A DNA stretch of 64,000 bases from Mitsuokella sp. oral taxon 131 str. W9106 (GCF_000469545.1 NZ_KI273050.1:1-64000); one strand, 5' to 3'; numbered from the stretch's first letter, positions 25,308-34,503 are shown. Program-made: numbers and translations. Notes: generated by a model from the letters alone, not told the origin.

Positions 25308-26564
25308 ATGGCAGAACGGAAACGCATCGTTATTGTCGGAGCGGGTTTTGGCGGTGTCAAGCTTGCGAAGCTGTTTGCAAAGGAGAACGTCCAAGTTACG
25401 ATTGTCGATCGGAATAATTTTCATTTATTTCAGCCACTTCTCTATCAAGTCTCGACAGCAGTTCTCGCGACGGACGAAATCGCCTATCCAATACGCTCGT
25501 TCTTTCGCGATCGGAAAAACGTCGATCTTTGCATGGCTAGGGCAGAGGGTGTCGATAAGAACCGCAAGGTGCTTTTGACGGATCAGGGCGAGATACCGTA
25601 CGATTACCTCGTTCTTGCAGCAGGTGCGACGACGAATTTCTTCGGCATGAAAAACGTCGAAGCACATTCCTTCGGAATGAAGACCTTGCAGGAGGCCATT
25701 CAGATCCGAAACCACGTTTTGCACATGTTCGAACGGGCGAATATGTGCCCCCATGATGCGGAGGCGCAAAAGCGCATGATGACGTTCGTCGTCGTCGGCG
25801 GCGGCCCGACGGGCGTCGAAGAGTCCGGTGCCATCAGCGAGCTCATCGATGTCATGAAGAAGGAGTTCCACGATCTCGATTTCAATGGGATCCATGTAAA
25901 ACTGATCGAGGCGATGGACTGTGTCCTGCCGATGGTTGCGCCGAACCTGCGCGAATATACGGTAAAGGTGCTCCAGAGAAAAGGCGTCGACGTCATGCTC
26001 AATACGCAGGTCGTCGACTACGACGGAAACGATCTGAAGCTCAAGGACGGGACGACGATCCCCACGAATACGGTCATTTGGGCAGCCGGCGTCAAAGCCG
26101 TTCCCTTTATCGCAACGTGCGGGGAGGCGGATCGTGCCGGACGTGTCATCGTCAACGAAAAACTGCAGATTGGCGATAGCGATTCGATCTTTGCGATCGG
26201 CGACTGTGCGAACTTCCAGCATGGGACAGAGCGACCGCTGCCGACCGTCGCGCCCGTCGCGACGCAGCAGGCACAGGTCGCCTACGAGAACATCATGCGG
26301 CTCATTCGCGGTGAGCGTGAGCTCAAGGACTTCCATTACAAAGACCTCGGATCGATGGCGACGATCGGACGCGGCGAGGCGGTCGTCGACAAGACGAGCA
26401 TGAACCCGCAGCTTACGGGCTTCATCGCTTGGTGTGCATGGATGTTCGTCCACCTTCTCCGCCTTGCAGGCGCGCATGCGAACTTCACGGTCGCACTGAA
26501 GTGGACGTGGAATCTTTTCTCCGGCACGCGTCTCGGACGCATCATCACGAATACGAAAGCATGA
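25308..26564 (+). CDS. ndh: Type II NADH dehydrogenase (NDH-2)
   Basis: A 418-residue, single-subunit, non-proton-pumping NADH:quinone oxidoreductase on the inner face of the membrane. The FAD-binding motif IVGAGFGGVKLAKLF is at the N-terminus. The NADH-binding motif VVVGGGPTGVEESGAI is near residue 160, and FAIGDCANF near 295 closes the FAD site. The C-terminal amphipathic stretch (HANFTVALKWTWNLFSG) is the usual membrane anchor. ATG 25308 has TGGAGGAG upstream. It is monocistronic. In an anaerobe it may feed quinone-linked fumarate or nitrite reduction, or scavenge oxygen (inference). Confidence 0.92.
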   Translation: MAERKRIVIVGAGFGGVKLAKLFAKENVQVTIVDRNNFHLFQPLLYQVSTAVLATDEIAYPIRSFFRDRKNVDLCMARAEGVDKNRKVLLTDQGEIPYDYLVLAAGATTNFFGMKNVEAHSFGMKTLQEAIQIRNHVLHMFERANMCPHDAEAQKRMMTFVVVGGGPTGVEESGAISELIDVMKKEFHDLDFNGIHVKLIEAMDCVLPMVAPNLREYTVKVLQRKGVDVMLNTQVVDYDGNDLKLKDGTTIPTNTVIWAAGVKAVPFIATCGEADRAGRVIVNEKLQIGDSDSIFAIGDCANFQHGTERPLPTVAPVATQQAQVAYENIMRLIRGERELKDFHYKDLGSMATIGRGEAVVDKTSMNPQLTGFIAWCAWMFVHLLRLAGAHANFTVALKWTWNLFSGTRLGRIITNTKA

Positions 26565-26577
26565 CTGTTTTTGGCAA

Positions 26578-26615
26578 AAGAATCGCCTCTTTCCGTTGGG
26601 AAAGGGGCGATTCTT
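26578..26615 (+). terminator. Long perfect hairpin after ndh
   Basis: AAGAATCGCC-t-CTTTCC pairs with GGAAAG-g-GGCGATTCTT around GTTG. The T-run is weak, but position and stem length support a terminator. Confidence 0.7.
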
Positions 26616-26818
26616 GCATTGCCGCATCCGCGTCTTATAGCCTTGATCGCCGGCGAGCCGTCCCTTGTCCATCATCGTGGCGAACTTGTGCATGACGTCG
26701 TCGTTCCCGTGCTGGATCGAGCTCGTCATGACGGAGATCCTTGCGCGTAGCGTTTGAAGGAGGAGGGAAGCGCGGAGGAGCAGAGCACGGATGGATAAAG
26801 ATTCTCGTTCATACATTC
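26616..26818 (-). other. Intergenic stretch with a coding-like minus-strand frame
   Basis: About 200 GC-rich bases without a recognisable gene. On the minus strand the frame reads open from about 26816 and includes VMTSSIQHGNDDVMHKFATM, which looks protein-like. It has no clear ribosome site and runs into the ndh antisense. It may be a gene remnant. I cannot assign it. Confidence 0.2.
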
Positions 26819-26847
26819 TTGACTTCTAAGCTTGCTATAGATAATAT
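26819..26847 (+). promoter_or_regulatory. Promoter of the SGNH hydrolase gene
   Basis: TTGACT (26819-26824) and TAATAT (26842-26847) are 17 bases apart. An 11-base direct repeat AATATGATAAG (26843-26853 and 26854-26864) starts within the -10 box. Confidence 0.75.
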
Positions 26848-26932
26848 GATAAGAATATGATAAGCATGAAATTGGGACGTGCGAACGATTTTTGCAGCGA
26901 ATGGGAGCGAATGGGAAGGAGCGCATAGACGA

Positions 26933-28285
26933 ATGAAGCGATGGAAGTCGGCAGGCCTTTTATCCTGCCTGCTGATTGGAACGGGATTTTGGGCGAGTGC
27001 GTTTGCGGGAGCTGGAGAAGCGGCGACGCGAAGCGTGGTCGAGCCGCGCTATACGGTAGCGGGAAAAACCCTGCCGGGCGTTGCGATGGCAGAGGATAGG
27101 CCGGAACAGAAGGCGGAAGGAAATTGGATGAGCGTACAGCTCCGCTGGCCCGTCGTGCCTGGCGCCGTGCGCTACCAAGTCGTCTTGCTTCGCTCGGCAG
27201 CCGATACGAAGGATAATATCGCACTGACGCGCGACTGGATTTTTACGAACGGCGTGGATATCTCGCTGCTCAGCTTCGGTGACGAGGCGAGAAACTTTTA
27301 CTGGAAGGTTTGCCCTTTGGACTACGACGGGCATCCGCTGCGTCCGTTTTCCGCACCTGAGGCCATTGCAGAGACGGGCATCGAAAATCCCGAGACGCCG
27401 ACGCCGACGACCGAGTACGAAAAGATGGACTACATGCCCGTCTATCCCGTTTACTCATGGGTGCCGACACCGGGCGCGAAACATCATGAGGTCGAGGTGC
27501 GCCGCGAAACGGCAGCGGGACCTGTCGTCCTGCATCGCCTTGCGGCAGACGAGTACGACGTCTACGAGACGGCGGGATTCACGACGCCTGGCGACTACAG
27601 TTGGCGCGTGCGTGCCGTGACGGCTGTCGGCGCGCCCGTCACGGATTGGTCGGAGCCGAGCCGCTTCACTGTCACGGCGCCGACACCGATTGCGGCGCTT
27701 GGCGACAGCATTACGCATGGTGGGGGCGTCATGAGCATCCCGCCCGGCATGACGATATACGATTGGGAAACGTACTCCCCCGTACCCGTCAAGAATATCG
27801 GGTTCAGCGGCAATACGACAGCGGAAATGCTTGATCGGTTTGAGCGCGATGTCCTGCCGTTTTCGCCGCGCGTCCTTGTCATCATGGGCGGCGTCAACGA
27901 TTACCGAGCCGGGACGTTCGGCTCGACGACGGTTGCAAATCTCGCGGCTATCCGCGACAAGTGCAATGCTTACGGCATCGTTCCCGTCTTCGTGACGCCG
28001 ACGCCGATCAATCCGCATTTGATGGCCTCACGCGCGCAGATTGAGACGCCTCCTTCAGACTGGCAGATGCATCAGGCATACGTCAACCGCTGGATCATGA
28101 GCCAGCCGCATGCGATCGATGTCGCGTCTGCGCTTGCAGACGGACAGGGACTGCTGCGGGAGGACTACACGACGGACGGGCTGCACCCCGACTACTTCGG
28201 CAAGAAGTACATCGGCGAGCGAATCGGCGCGTACCTCATGCAGCACTTCCCGTGGATCGCAGAAGAGCGGCAGAAGAAATCGTAA
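26933..28285 (+). CDS. Exported SGNH/GDSL-family hydrolase
   Basis: A 450-residue exported protein. Signal peptide: MKRWKSAGLLSCLLIGTGFW..., cleaved after AFA near residue 24. Residues 50-245 look like two fibronectin-type beta domains (repeated YPVYSWVPTPGA-like and SWRVRAVTAVG strands). The C-terminal SGNH domain has block I ALGDSITHGGG, block II NIGFSGNTTAEM, block III IMGGVNDYR and block V DGLHPDYFG, giving the Ser-Gly-Asn-His set. Such enzymes hydrolyse esters, often acetyl groups on cell-wall or capsule sugars. The substrate is unknown. GAAGGAG lies 11 bases before the ATG. Confidence 0.85.
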   Translation: MKRWKSAGLLSCLLIGTGFWASAFAGAGEAATRSVVEPRYTVAGKTLPGVAMAEDRPEQKAEGNWMSVQLRWPVVPGAVRYQVVLLRSAADTKDNIALTRDWIFTNGVDISLLSFGDEARNFYWKVCPLDYDGHPLRPFSAPEAIAETGIENPETPTPTTEYEKMDYMPVYPVYSWVPTPGAKHHEVEVRRETAAGPVVLHRLAADEYDVYETAGFTTPGDYSWRVRAVTAVGAPVTDWSEPSRFTVTAPTPIAALGDSITHGGGVMSIPPGMTIYDWETYSPVPVKNIGFSGNTTAEMLDRFERDVLPFSPRVLVIMGGVNDYRAGTFGSTTVANLAAIRDKCNAYGIVPVFVTPTPINPHLMASRAQIETPPSDWQMHQAYVNRWIMSQPHAIDVASALADGQGLLREDYTTDGLHPDYFGKKYIGERIGAYLMQHFPWIAEERQKKS

Positions 28286-28331
28286 ACCTGCGGCAGAAAA
28301 ATAAAAATATTCCTATAAGAAAAAAGCCCCA

Positions 28332-28360
28332 TTGCATACGTGTGGGAATCCGGATAGAAT
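28332..28360 (+). promoter_or_regulatory. Promoter of the exported unknown gene
   Basis: TTGCAT (28332-28337) and TAGAAT (28355-28360) are 17 bases apart. Confidence 0.65.
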
Positions 28361-28406
28361 AATAGCGATGGAATAGGAGCGAGGCTGCGGAGTAGGGGGA
28401 TGCTGC

Positions 28407-29078
28407 ATGAAATTCAAAAGGGGATTCATTGCCATGCTGGCCTTTCTGATCGCCGCACTCGGCCTGAGCGGCTACAGTTACCAGAGCGAACGGACACCGA
28501 CGTATGCGCTCGCCGAGTTCATGGACGGCGTACGGAATCACGACGCGCAGAAGGTTGCGCGCTATGCAGACGTCGCGGGACTGACGGCATCGCTTTACGA
28601 TGAAAGCACTGCGATACTCGCACGCGACATCGAGTCGTTGCATGCGGCATATCCGGATGACTGGTTCTTCCGCCATGATACGGCGTTTATGAAGGACTAT
28701 ATCGCAAGGCGCCGCGGCGATGACCTCGTCTTCATTCGCCGTGCGGAAGAACTCTACCTCGATACGGACATTGTGCCGATCAGCCGCATGGACGGCAATG
28801 CACGGTGGGTGGCAGATGAAGCGGAAGTCTTCGAAAAACACTACAATGTGCGCATCGATTCCGTCCGCCAAGAGGGCGATGCGGCGGATGCAACACTGAC
28901 CGTAATGGGCGATGCGAGCGATTACGGCACGCTCCTTCCCAAACTCACGGTGAAGATCCGCCTCGAAGCACAGGAAGATGGGCATTATATGGTGAAGCGT
29001 GTGACGAACGTCGGAGAAGCATTTGCGCCTGTCGTAAAGGCAGTCGAAGACTATTGGACGATGAAGGGCTGGCAGTAA
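28407..29078 (+). CDS. Exported or membrane-anchored protein, DUF2939-like
   Basis: A 223-residue protein with an N-terminal hydrophobic segment (residues 5-24, FKRGFIAMLAFLIAALGLSG) that is either a signal peptide or an anchor. The following stretch (YALAEFMDGVRNHDAQKVARYADVAGL) resembles the start of DUF2939 proteins, in which a short helix pair precedes an NTF2-like alpha-beta fold. The match is by eye and tentative. No catalytic motif is visible. It has its own promoter; the glyoxalase-like gene follows after about 50 bases and is probably co-transcribed. Confidence 0.6.
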   Translation: MKFKRGFIAMLAFLIAALGLSGYSYQSERTPTYALAEFMDGVRNHDAQKVARYADVAGLTASLYDESTAILARDIESLHAAYPDDWFFRHDTAFMKDYIARRRGDDLVFIRRAEELYLDTDIVPISRMDGNARWVADEAEVFEKHYNVRIDSVRQEGDAADATLTVMGDASDYGTLLPKLTVKIRLEAQEDGHYMVKRVTNVGEAFAPVVKAVEDYWTMKGWQ

Positions 29079-29127
29079 GCCGCTCGATGTGAAAAGAAGC
29101 ATGAGCATAAAGGAGAAAGCGAAAGAA

Positions 29128-29499
29128 ATGGAATTCCAGTTCGACCATAACAACCTCAACGTACTCGACCTTGCGCGCAGCTTGAAATTTTACGCGGACG
29201 CACTCGATCTCAAAGTCGATCATACGCTCGACGGCGAAGGATTCAAGCTCGTCTACCTGAAGAGCGGCGGAAGCACGCCGCATCTTTTGGAACTCACGTG
29301 GCTGGAAGACCGCAAGGAGCCGTACAACCTCGGCGACAATGAATTTCACCTCGCGCTCGTCGTCGACGACTTCGACGCGGCGCACGAGCGCCATAAGAAG
29401 ATGGGCTGCATCTGCTATGAAAACCCTGCGATGGGCATCTATTTCATCCACGATCCCGATGGGTACTGGATTGAGATTCTGCCGAAAGATCGGGCGTAA
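29128..29499 (+). CDS. Glyoxalase I-like VOC family protein
   Basis: A 123-residue member of the vicinal-oxygen-chelate family, closest to lactoylglutathione lyase (GloA), which isomerises the methylglyoxal-thiol adduct. The four metal ligands can be placed: His in FDHNNLNVLD, Glu in LLELTW, His in FHLALVVDD and Glu in YWIEILP. The start at 29128 gives the usual short N-terminus; AAAGGAG is about 12 bases upstream, so an earlier start at 29101 is possible. Which thiol is used is unknown. Confidence 0.85.
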   Translation: MEFQFDHNNLNVLDLARSLKFYADALDLKVDHTLDGEGFKLVYLKSGGSTPHLLELTWLEDRKEPYNLGDNEFHLALVVDDFDAAHERHKKMGCICYENPAMGIYFIHDPDGYWIEILPKDRA

Positions 29500-29529
29500 G
29501 GAGAACATGGCGATTCGCGCATACCCGGC

Positions 29530-29569
29530 AAAAATGCTCCGCAAGACCTATGTCCGGCGGGGTATTTTT
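29530..29569 (+). terminator. Terminator after the glyoxalase-like gene
   Basis: AAAAATGCTCCGC pairs with GCGGGGTATTTTT with G-U pairs and a 14-base loop; the T-rich arm ends the stem. A second hairpin (GGGAA...ATGCA-gtgct-TGCAT...TTCCC, about 29576-29605) follows. Confidence 0.7.
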
Positions 29570-29592
29570 GATTCGGGAAGGGGATGCAGTGC

Positions 29593-29621
29593 TTGCATTT
29601 TTCCCGATAAACGGCGATAAT
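29593..29621 (+). promoter_or_regulatory. Promoter of the amidase gene
   Basis: TTGCAT (29593-29598) and GATAAT (29616-29621) are 17 bases apart. Confidence 0.6.
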
Positions 29622-29663
29622 ATACATTAGCTTTATTTCGTTTGACTTGATGGGAGAATTTCG

Positions 29664-30887
29664 ATGAAGCGAGTGTTCTTTCTTTTCTTGGCATTGCTGA
29701 CCTTGCTCTTGCCGTTTCGGATGGCATCCGCAGCGGAGATCGCGTTTGGCGAGCGCACGGACGGCATGGCGGAAGTTACGGGCGTGCGTGTCGCGAGCGG
29801 CGCAGACAAGGTGCGCATCGTCGTCGATGCATCGAAGCCGGTCACGATCAAGCAGATGGCGCTCTCCTCACCGGAGCGCGTTGCCGTCGACATCGGAAAT
29901 GCGTGGCTGTCGCCGAAGGTGAAGCGCGTCGTCGATACGGGCGGCAGATTCACGGGATCGCTTCGCATTGCGCAGTTCAATAAAAATACGGTTCGCATCG
30001 TCGTCGAGACGAAGGTCGGAAGGAACAATTATAAGGTTTTCACGCTGAAGGGAGGCCCCGTGCCAGGCCGCGTCGTACTCGATTTCGGCAATTTGAGCGA
30101 GGGAAGCGCGGGCCGTTCGATTGCGATCCCGGACGTGGGGGGCAGGCCCGCTGGGACACCAAAGCCAAAGCCGCAGCCGCATCCGCAAGCAAGACCTGAG
30201 GCGAAAAATCCCAAGGCGGATCCGCAGACGTCCCGCCCGCAGCACCCGGCGGCGAACACACCGGATGATACGGGGAAAGACCCGGATCCCGGCATCGCGG
30301 AAATCACGGGGCTCAAGGGGCGAAAGATCACGATCGATCCCGGCCATGGCGGAAGTGACAGCGGAGCGATCGGACCGACGGGCATCATGGAAAAGAGCAT
30401 CGCGCTTCGCATTGCGAACGAGCTGCATCGCCTGCTCGTACAGGAAGGTGCGACGGTCTATATGACACGCACGGCGGATACGGAAGTCTCGCCGAAGGGC
30501 GCTGCTGCGACGGATATTGAGGAGCTGCAGGCGCGCTGTGATGTCGCAAATAAACACAATTCGGATATCTTCGTCTCGATTCACATGGATTCCTTTCCAG
30601 GCAGGGATGTGAAGGGAACGACAGGATACTACTACACGAATGGATCTGCTGCGTCACAGAAGCTCGCGGACTGCATACGGCAAGGCGTCGTCGATCAGAT
30701 TCACACGCCAAGCCGCGGTACGAAGGGCGCAGGATTCTATGTCATCAAGCATACGGATATGCCGGCGACGCTCATTGAAGTCGCATTCGTCTCGAACCCG
30801 GAAGAAGAAAAGCTTCTCGACAGCGAGGAGGGGATCAAGAAAGCAGCACAGGGCATTGCGGACGGAATCGCCGATTATTTCGGCTGA
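29664..30887 (+). CDS. N-acetylmuramoyl-L-alanine amidase (AMIN + Amidase_3)
   Basis: A 407-residue periplasmic zinc amidase that cuts the stem peptide from peptidoglycan, as in daughter-cell separation. A signal peptide (MKRVFFLFLALLTLLLP...ASA) is followed by an AMIN domain (about 28-145) that targets the septum or cell wall, then a Pro/Lys-rich linker (about 165-205), then the catalytic Amidase_3 domain (about 215-405). Zinc ligands and catalytic Glu are visible: DPGHGGSDSGA, MEKSIAL, VSIHMDSFPG and LIEVAFVSNPEE. It resembles AmiC of Gram-negatives, in keeping with a diderm cell. Confidence 0.93.
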   Translation: MKRVFFLFLALLTLLLPFRMASAAEIAFGERTDGMAEVTGVRVASGADKVRIVVDASKPVTIKQMALSSPERVAVDIGNAWLSPKVKRVVDTGGRFTGSLRIAQFNKNTVRIVVETKVGRNNYKVFTLKGGPVPGRVVLDFGNLSEGSAGRSIAIPDVGGRPAGTPKPKPQPHPQARPEAKNPKADPQTSRPQHPAANTPDDTGKDPDPGIAEITGLKGRKITIDPGHGGSDSGAIGPTGIMEKSIALRIANELHRLLVQEGATVYMTRTADTEVSPKGAAATDIEELQARCDVANKHNSDIFVSIHMDSFPGRDVKGTTGYYYTNGSAASQKLADCIRQGVVDQIHTPSRGTKGAGFYVIKHTDMPATLIEVAFVSNPEEEKLLDSEEGIKKAAQGIADGIADYFG

Positions 30888-31065
30888 TGCGCTGATGCTA
30901 TATGGAGAAAGGACGTAGCCATTTCGGCACGGGGCGAGATCCCGCCAAAAGGCACAAGGCAGGACGCTATGATCCCTGCCCGTGCAGCAGGAGGAGGAAA
31001 TACAAGAACTATGCATGAAGAAGGACGAGGGCTAAGGTGAAAAAGTGCCTGAAACGAGGCGCAGC

Positions 31066-32409
31066 ATGAAGCAGGCATACGGCTATATGGAGAAGGGGCA
31101 GCAGTTCTTTATCGTACTGCTGCCCATACTCATCACGCAGCTTTCGCTGATGGCGACAGGATTTTTCAATACCATCATGGCAGGGCAGATCAGCGAGCAG
31201 GACCTTGCTGGCGTCGCGGTCGGCGTCAATCTTTTCATGCCCTTTTTCGGTGCGGCTCTCGGCATCATATCGGGGCTGACGCCTGTCATCGCACAGCTCT
31301 ACGGCGCAGGGCGGACGGATCAGGCTGCGTTTGTCGTCAAGCAGGGGTTTTACTGGGCGGCGGCACTCGCGGCGTCCTTCGTTCTTCTTGGCTATGCCGC
31401 CGTGCCGCTTATCCTGCCGCAGCTCGCCCTCGAACCGCGCGTTGCGGCAATCACGCGCGACTATTTGATGGCCGTGTCCGCTGGCATCCTTCCCGTGTTT
31501 CTCGCTGCTGTCCTGCGCAACTTCGTCGAAGCGCACGGCTATACGCGCCTGTCGATGGCGATCACGCTCGTGACCGTGCCCGTCAATATCGCATGTAATT
31601 ACGTGCTCATGTACGGGCTTTTCGGCGTGCCCGCTTTTGGCGGTGCGGGCGCGGGCGTCGGCTCTGCCATTACGTTCACGCTGAGTTTTTTCCTTTACGC
31701 TGCTGCCGTGACGCATCTCGCACCGTTTCGCGAGTACGGCATCTTTCACCATCTTCCACGCCCACATGTTGCCGCATGGAAGAAGCAGCTCGGCATCGGC
31801 TTTCTGATCGGCGGCACGATGTTCTGCGAGCAGAGCATCTTCGGCGCAGTCGGTCTTTTGATGACGGCTTACGGCACGGTCGTCGTCGCAGCGCATCAGG
31901 CAGCGATGAACTTCACGACAGTGGTCTACATGATCCCGCTTTCGGCGAGCATGGCGCTGACGATCCTCGTCGGATTCGAGGTCGGAGCTGGGCGGCATGC
32001 CGATGCGCGCGACTACATCCGCCTTGGCCGTATTTTGACGTTTCTTTTTGAAGGCATGATCGCGCTCCTGCTCGTGCAGCATCGGGATGCAGTCGCCTCG
32101 CTCTACAGCGGGAGTGATTCCGTGCTTGCGATATTGCCGGCGTTTCTCGTCTTTGCCGTGTTCATGCAGTTTGCCGACAGCATCAACGCGCCGCTTCAGG
32201 GCGCGCTGCGTGGCTACAAGGACGTACATGTGACGTTTCTCCTTTCCGTCCTCTCGTACTGGATCATCGGCCTGCCGCTCGGCTGGACGGCAGCGCATTT
32301 CACGGATTTCGGCGCATACGGCTACTGGGTCGGGCTTATCGGCGGCGTATTCGTCGGCGCGATTTTCCTCGCCATTCGCCTTCGTATGGTGGAGCGACGC
32401 AATGCGTGA
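31066..32409 (+). CDS. MATE family efflux protein, NorM type
   Basis: A multidrug and toxic-compound exporter of about 447 residues with 12 membrane helices in the inner membrane. The N-terminus ILITQLSLMATGFFNTIMAGQISEQDLAGVAVG matches the NorM branch, distinct from the DinF-like protein at 23149. ATG 31066 has GAGG 6 bases upstream; GTG 31045 with AAGGTG is an alternative that adds 7 residues. The 178 bases before it (30888-31065) show no clear promoter or hairpin. The substrate is unknown. Confidence 0.9.
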   Translation: MKQAYGYMEKGQQFFIVLLPILITQLSLMATGFFNTIMAGQISEQDLAGVAVGVNLFMPFFGAALGIISGLTPVIAQLYGAGRTDQAAFVVKQGFYWAAALAASFVLLGYAAVPLILPQLALEPRVAAITRDYLMAVSAGILPVFLAAVLRNFVEAHGYTRLSMAITLVTVPVNIACNYVLMYGLFGVPAFGGAGAGVGSAITFTLSFFLYAAAVTHLAPFREYGIFHHLPRPHVAAWKKQLGIGFLIGGTMFCEQSIFGAVGLLMTAYGTVVVAAHQAAMNFTTVVYMIPLSASMALTILVGFEVGAGRHADARDYIRLGRILTFLFEGMIALLLVQHRDAVASLYSGSDSVLAILPAFLVFAVFMQFADSINAPLQGALRGYKDVHVTFLLSVLSYWIIGLPLGWTAAHFTDFGAYGYWVGLIGGVFVGAIFLAIRLRMVERRNA

Positions 32410-32442
32410 GGTGGAAAGCCTATTTTATATATATGTAAAACA

Positions 32443-32471
32443 TTGACAAGGGCAAACGGACGATATATCAT
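32443..32471 (+). promoter_or_regulatory. Promoter of the MetQ-like gene
   Basis: TTGACA (32443-32448) and TATCAT (32466-32471) are 17 bases apart, close to consensus. No S-box riboswitch is present in the short leader. Confidence 0.85.
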
Positions 32472-32499
32472 AGAGCGTATGAGTAAGGAGGGATTGTTT

Positions 32500-33306
32500 A
32501 TGAAGTGGAAACGTACGGCAGTATTCGCGCTCGGCGTGCTCACCGCAGCGTCAGTCCTCGCCAGCGGCTGCGGCGGGCAGGAAGGGCAGAAGGAGATCCA
32601 GCTCGGTGCGACGTCCGGCCCGCATGCAGAGGTAGCGGAAGCCGTTGCGAAAGAAGCGGCGAACCAGGGGCTGAAGGTGAAGGTCGTCGAGTTTTCGGAT
32701 TACGTGACGCCGGATCAGGCGCTTGCCGATGGCGATATTGATCTCAACAGTTATCAGCATGAGCCGTTTTTGGAAAATTTCAATGCGAAAAGCGGCGCGC
32801 ATCTGACGTCGATCGGCACGACGATCCTCATGCGCATGGGGATTTACAGCGATAAGGTGCACGATGTGCAGGATGTACCGGACGGTGCGAAGGTCGCGAT
32901 CCCGAACGATCCGACGAACGGCGGACGCGCGCTCATGCTGCTCGCGAAGGCAGGGCTCATCACGATTCCCGAGAATAATTTTAAGGTCACGGTGCAGGAT
33001 ATCCAGTCGAATCCGAAGCATCTGCAGTTCGTCGAGCTTGAGGCAGCGCAGCTTCCGCGAAGCCTTTCCGACGTCGACATTGCCGTCATCACGATGAACT
33101 ACGTCATGAGCGGTGGATTGGATGTCGGGAAGCAGGGAATTTTCCTTGAAGACAAGACGGAGCCGCTGGCGGTCATGGTTCTCGCTGTACGCGAAAAGGA
33201 CAAGGATAACGAGGCATATCAAAAGATCGCAAAAATATTCCATTCGGAGGCGGTCAAGAGATATATCGCTGATCACTACAAGGGCACGATCGTGCCGGCA
33301 GAGTAA
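32500..33306 (+). CDS. metQ: MetQ/NlpA-family substrate-binding lipoprotein
   Basis: A 268-residue lipoprotein with lipobox LASGC (Cys24) and a type II binding fold of the NlpA family (IQLGATSGPHAEVAEAVA, then GDIDLNSYQHEPFLENF). The family supplies D/L-methionine, or at times other amino acids, to the MetNI importer. No metN or metI lies beside it, so it must share an importer encoded elsewhere. The aminotransferase that follows after 12 bases belongs to a branch that includes methionine aminotransferases, which supports a methionine-related role (inference). AAGGAGG lies before the ATG. Confidence 0.85.
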   Translation: MKWKRTAVFALGVLTAASVLASGCGGQEGQKEIQLGATSGPHAEVAEAVAKEAANQGLKVKVVEFSDYVTPDQALADGDIDLNSYQHEPFLENFNAKSGAHLTSIGTTILMRMGIYSDKVHDVQDVPDGAKVAIPNDPTNGGRALMLLAKAGLITIPENNFKVTVQDIQSNPKHLQFVELEAAQLPRSLSDVDIAVITMNYVMSGGLDVGKQGIFLEDKTEPLAVMVLAVREKDKDNEAYQKIAKIFHSEAVKRYIADHYKGTIVPAE

Positions 33307-33318
33307 GGAGTGCAAATC

Positions 33319-34503
33319 ATGTCAAGCCTATCGAGCCGAACGAAGACGTTCACGGACTCCGTGATTCGCCGCATGACGCGCGTCTGCCTGAAGTACAATG
33401 CTGTCAATCTGAGCCAAGGATTTCCGGACTGGGAGCCGCCGAAGGCCGTCACGGACAGGCTTGCAAAAGTCGCACACTCCGGCCCGCATCAGTATGCGGT
33501 GACTTGGGGCGCGGCGAATTTCCGTCAGGCACTCGCCAAGAAACAGAAGCATTTTACCGGGCTTTCAGTGGATCCCGAACAGGAAATCGTCACGACGTGC
33601 GGCGGAACGGAGGCGATGATGGTTGCGGTCATGAGCGTCGCCGATCCCGGCGATAAAGTTGTGATTTTCTCACCGTTTTATGAGAACTACGGCGCAGACG
33701 CGATCCTCTGCGGCGCAGAGCCGATTTACGTGCCGCTCGTACCGCCGGCGTACGGCTTCGACCCCGACGCGCTCGAAGCGGCGTTCCGTCAGCGCCCGAA
33801 GGCGATGATCCTCTGCAATCCGTCGAATCCTTCGGGCAAGGTGTTCACGCGCAAGGAACTGCAAATGATTGCGGATCTTGCCGAACGATACGATGTGTGG
33901 GTCATCACCGATGAGGTCTACGAACATATCCTATACGATCCTTTCGAGATGGTCTACTTTTCGACGCTGCCGAAGATGCGCGAGCGCACGATCACGTGCG
34001 GCTCGCTCTCGAAGACGTACTCGATCACGGGATGGCGGCTCGGCTACGTCATCGCGCCGCCGCATGTCATCGAGGTCGCACGCAAGGTGCACGACTTCCT
34101 GACCGTCGGCGCGGCGGCGCCTTTGCAGGAAGCGGCCGTCACAGCACTTGAATTTGACGACAGCTACTACGCATGGCTCAAGGCACATTATACGAAGCGC
34201 CGCAATTTGCTCGTCGACGGGCTGCGGAGGATCGGTCTTTCGCATACCGAGCCGCAGGGCGCTTACTACATCATGGTCGATATTTCGGCATTCGGTTATG
34301 CGAGCGACACGGAATTCTGCGAGGCGCTCGCGGAATTTGTCGGAGTCGGCGCCGTGCCAGGCTCGGCCTTTTTCCATGAGCCGATCACGCATTACATGCG
34401 CCTGCATTTCGCGAAGAACGAGGCGACCTTGAACGACGCATTGACGCGGCTGTCGGATATCCGAAAGAAGATGCCGCACCGCAGAAATCCGCATTTGACA
34501 TAA
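33319..34503 (+). CDS. PLP-dependent class I/II aminotransferase
   Basis: A 394-residue fold-type I aminotransferase of the kynurenine/methionine aminotransferase branch (YbdL-like). NLSQGFPDWEPP binds the substrate carboxylate region, HQYAVTWGAANFRQALA follows, NPSNPSGKVF contains the cofactor Asn, and the Schiff-base Lys is in SLSKTYSITGWRLGY near residue 235. ATG 33319 has AAGGAG 8 bases upstream. It is co-transcribed with the MetQ-like gene, so conversion between methionine and its keto acid is a fair guess, but the substrate is not fixed by sequence. Confidence 0.88.
   Translation: MSSLSSRTKTFTDSVIRRMTRVCLKYNAVNLSQGFPDWEPPKAVTDRLAKVAHSGPHQYAVTWGAANFRQALAKKQKHFTGLSVDPEQEIVTTCGGTEAMMVAVMSVADPGDKVVIFSPFYENYGADAILCGAEPIYVPLVPPAYGFDPDALEAAFRQRPKAMILCNPSNPSGKVFTRKELQMIADLAERYDVWVITDEVYEHILYDPFEMVYFSTLPKMRERTITCGSLSKTYSITGWRLGYVIAPPHVIEVARKVHDFLTVGAAAPLQEAAVTALEFDDSYYAWLKAHYTKRRNLLVDGLRRIGLSHTEPQGAYYIMVDISAFGYASDTEFCEALAEFVGVGAVPGSAFFHEPITHYMRLHFAKNEATLNDALTRLSDIRKKMPHRRNPHLT

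Noticed and set aside
25425-26816. Minus-strand open frame of about 460 codons
   Set aside because: Nearly all of it is the antisense of the NADH dehydrogenase gene, whose motifs are unambiguous.
32410-32499. S-box riboswitch before the MetQ-like gene
   Set aside because: The leader after the promoter is about 20-25 bases, too short for any riboswitch.
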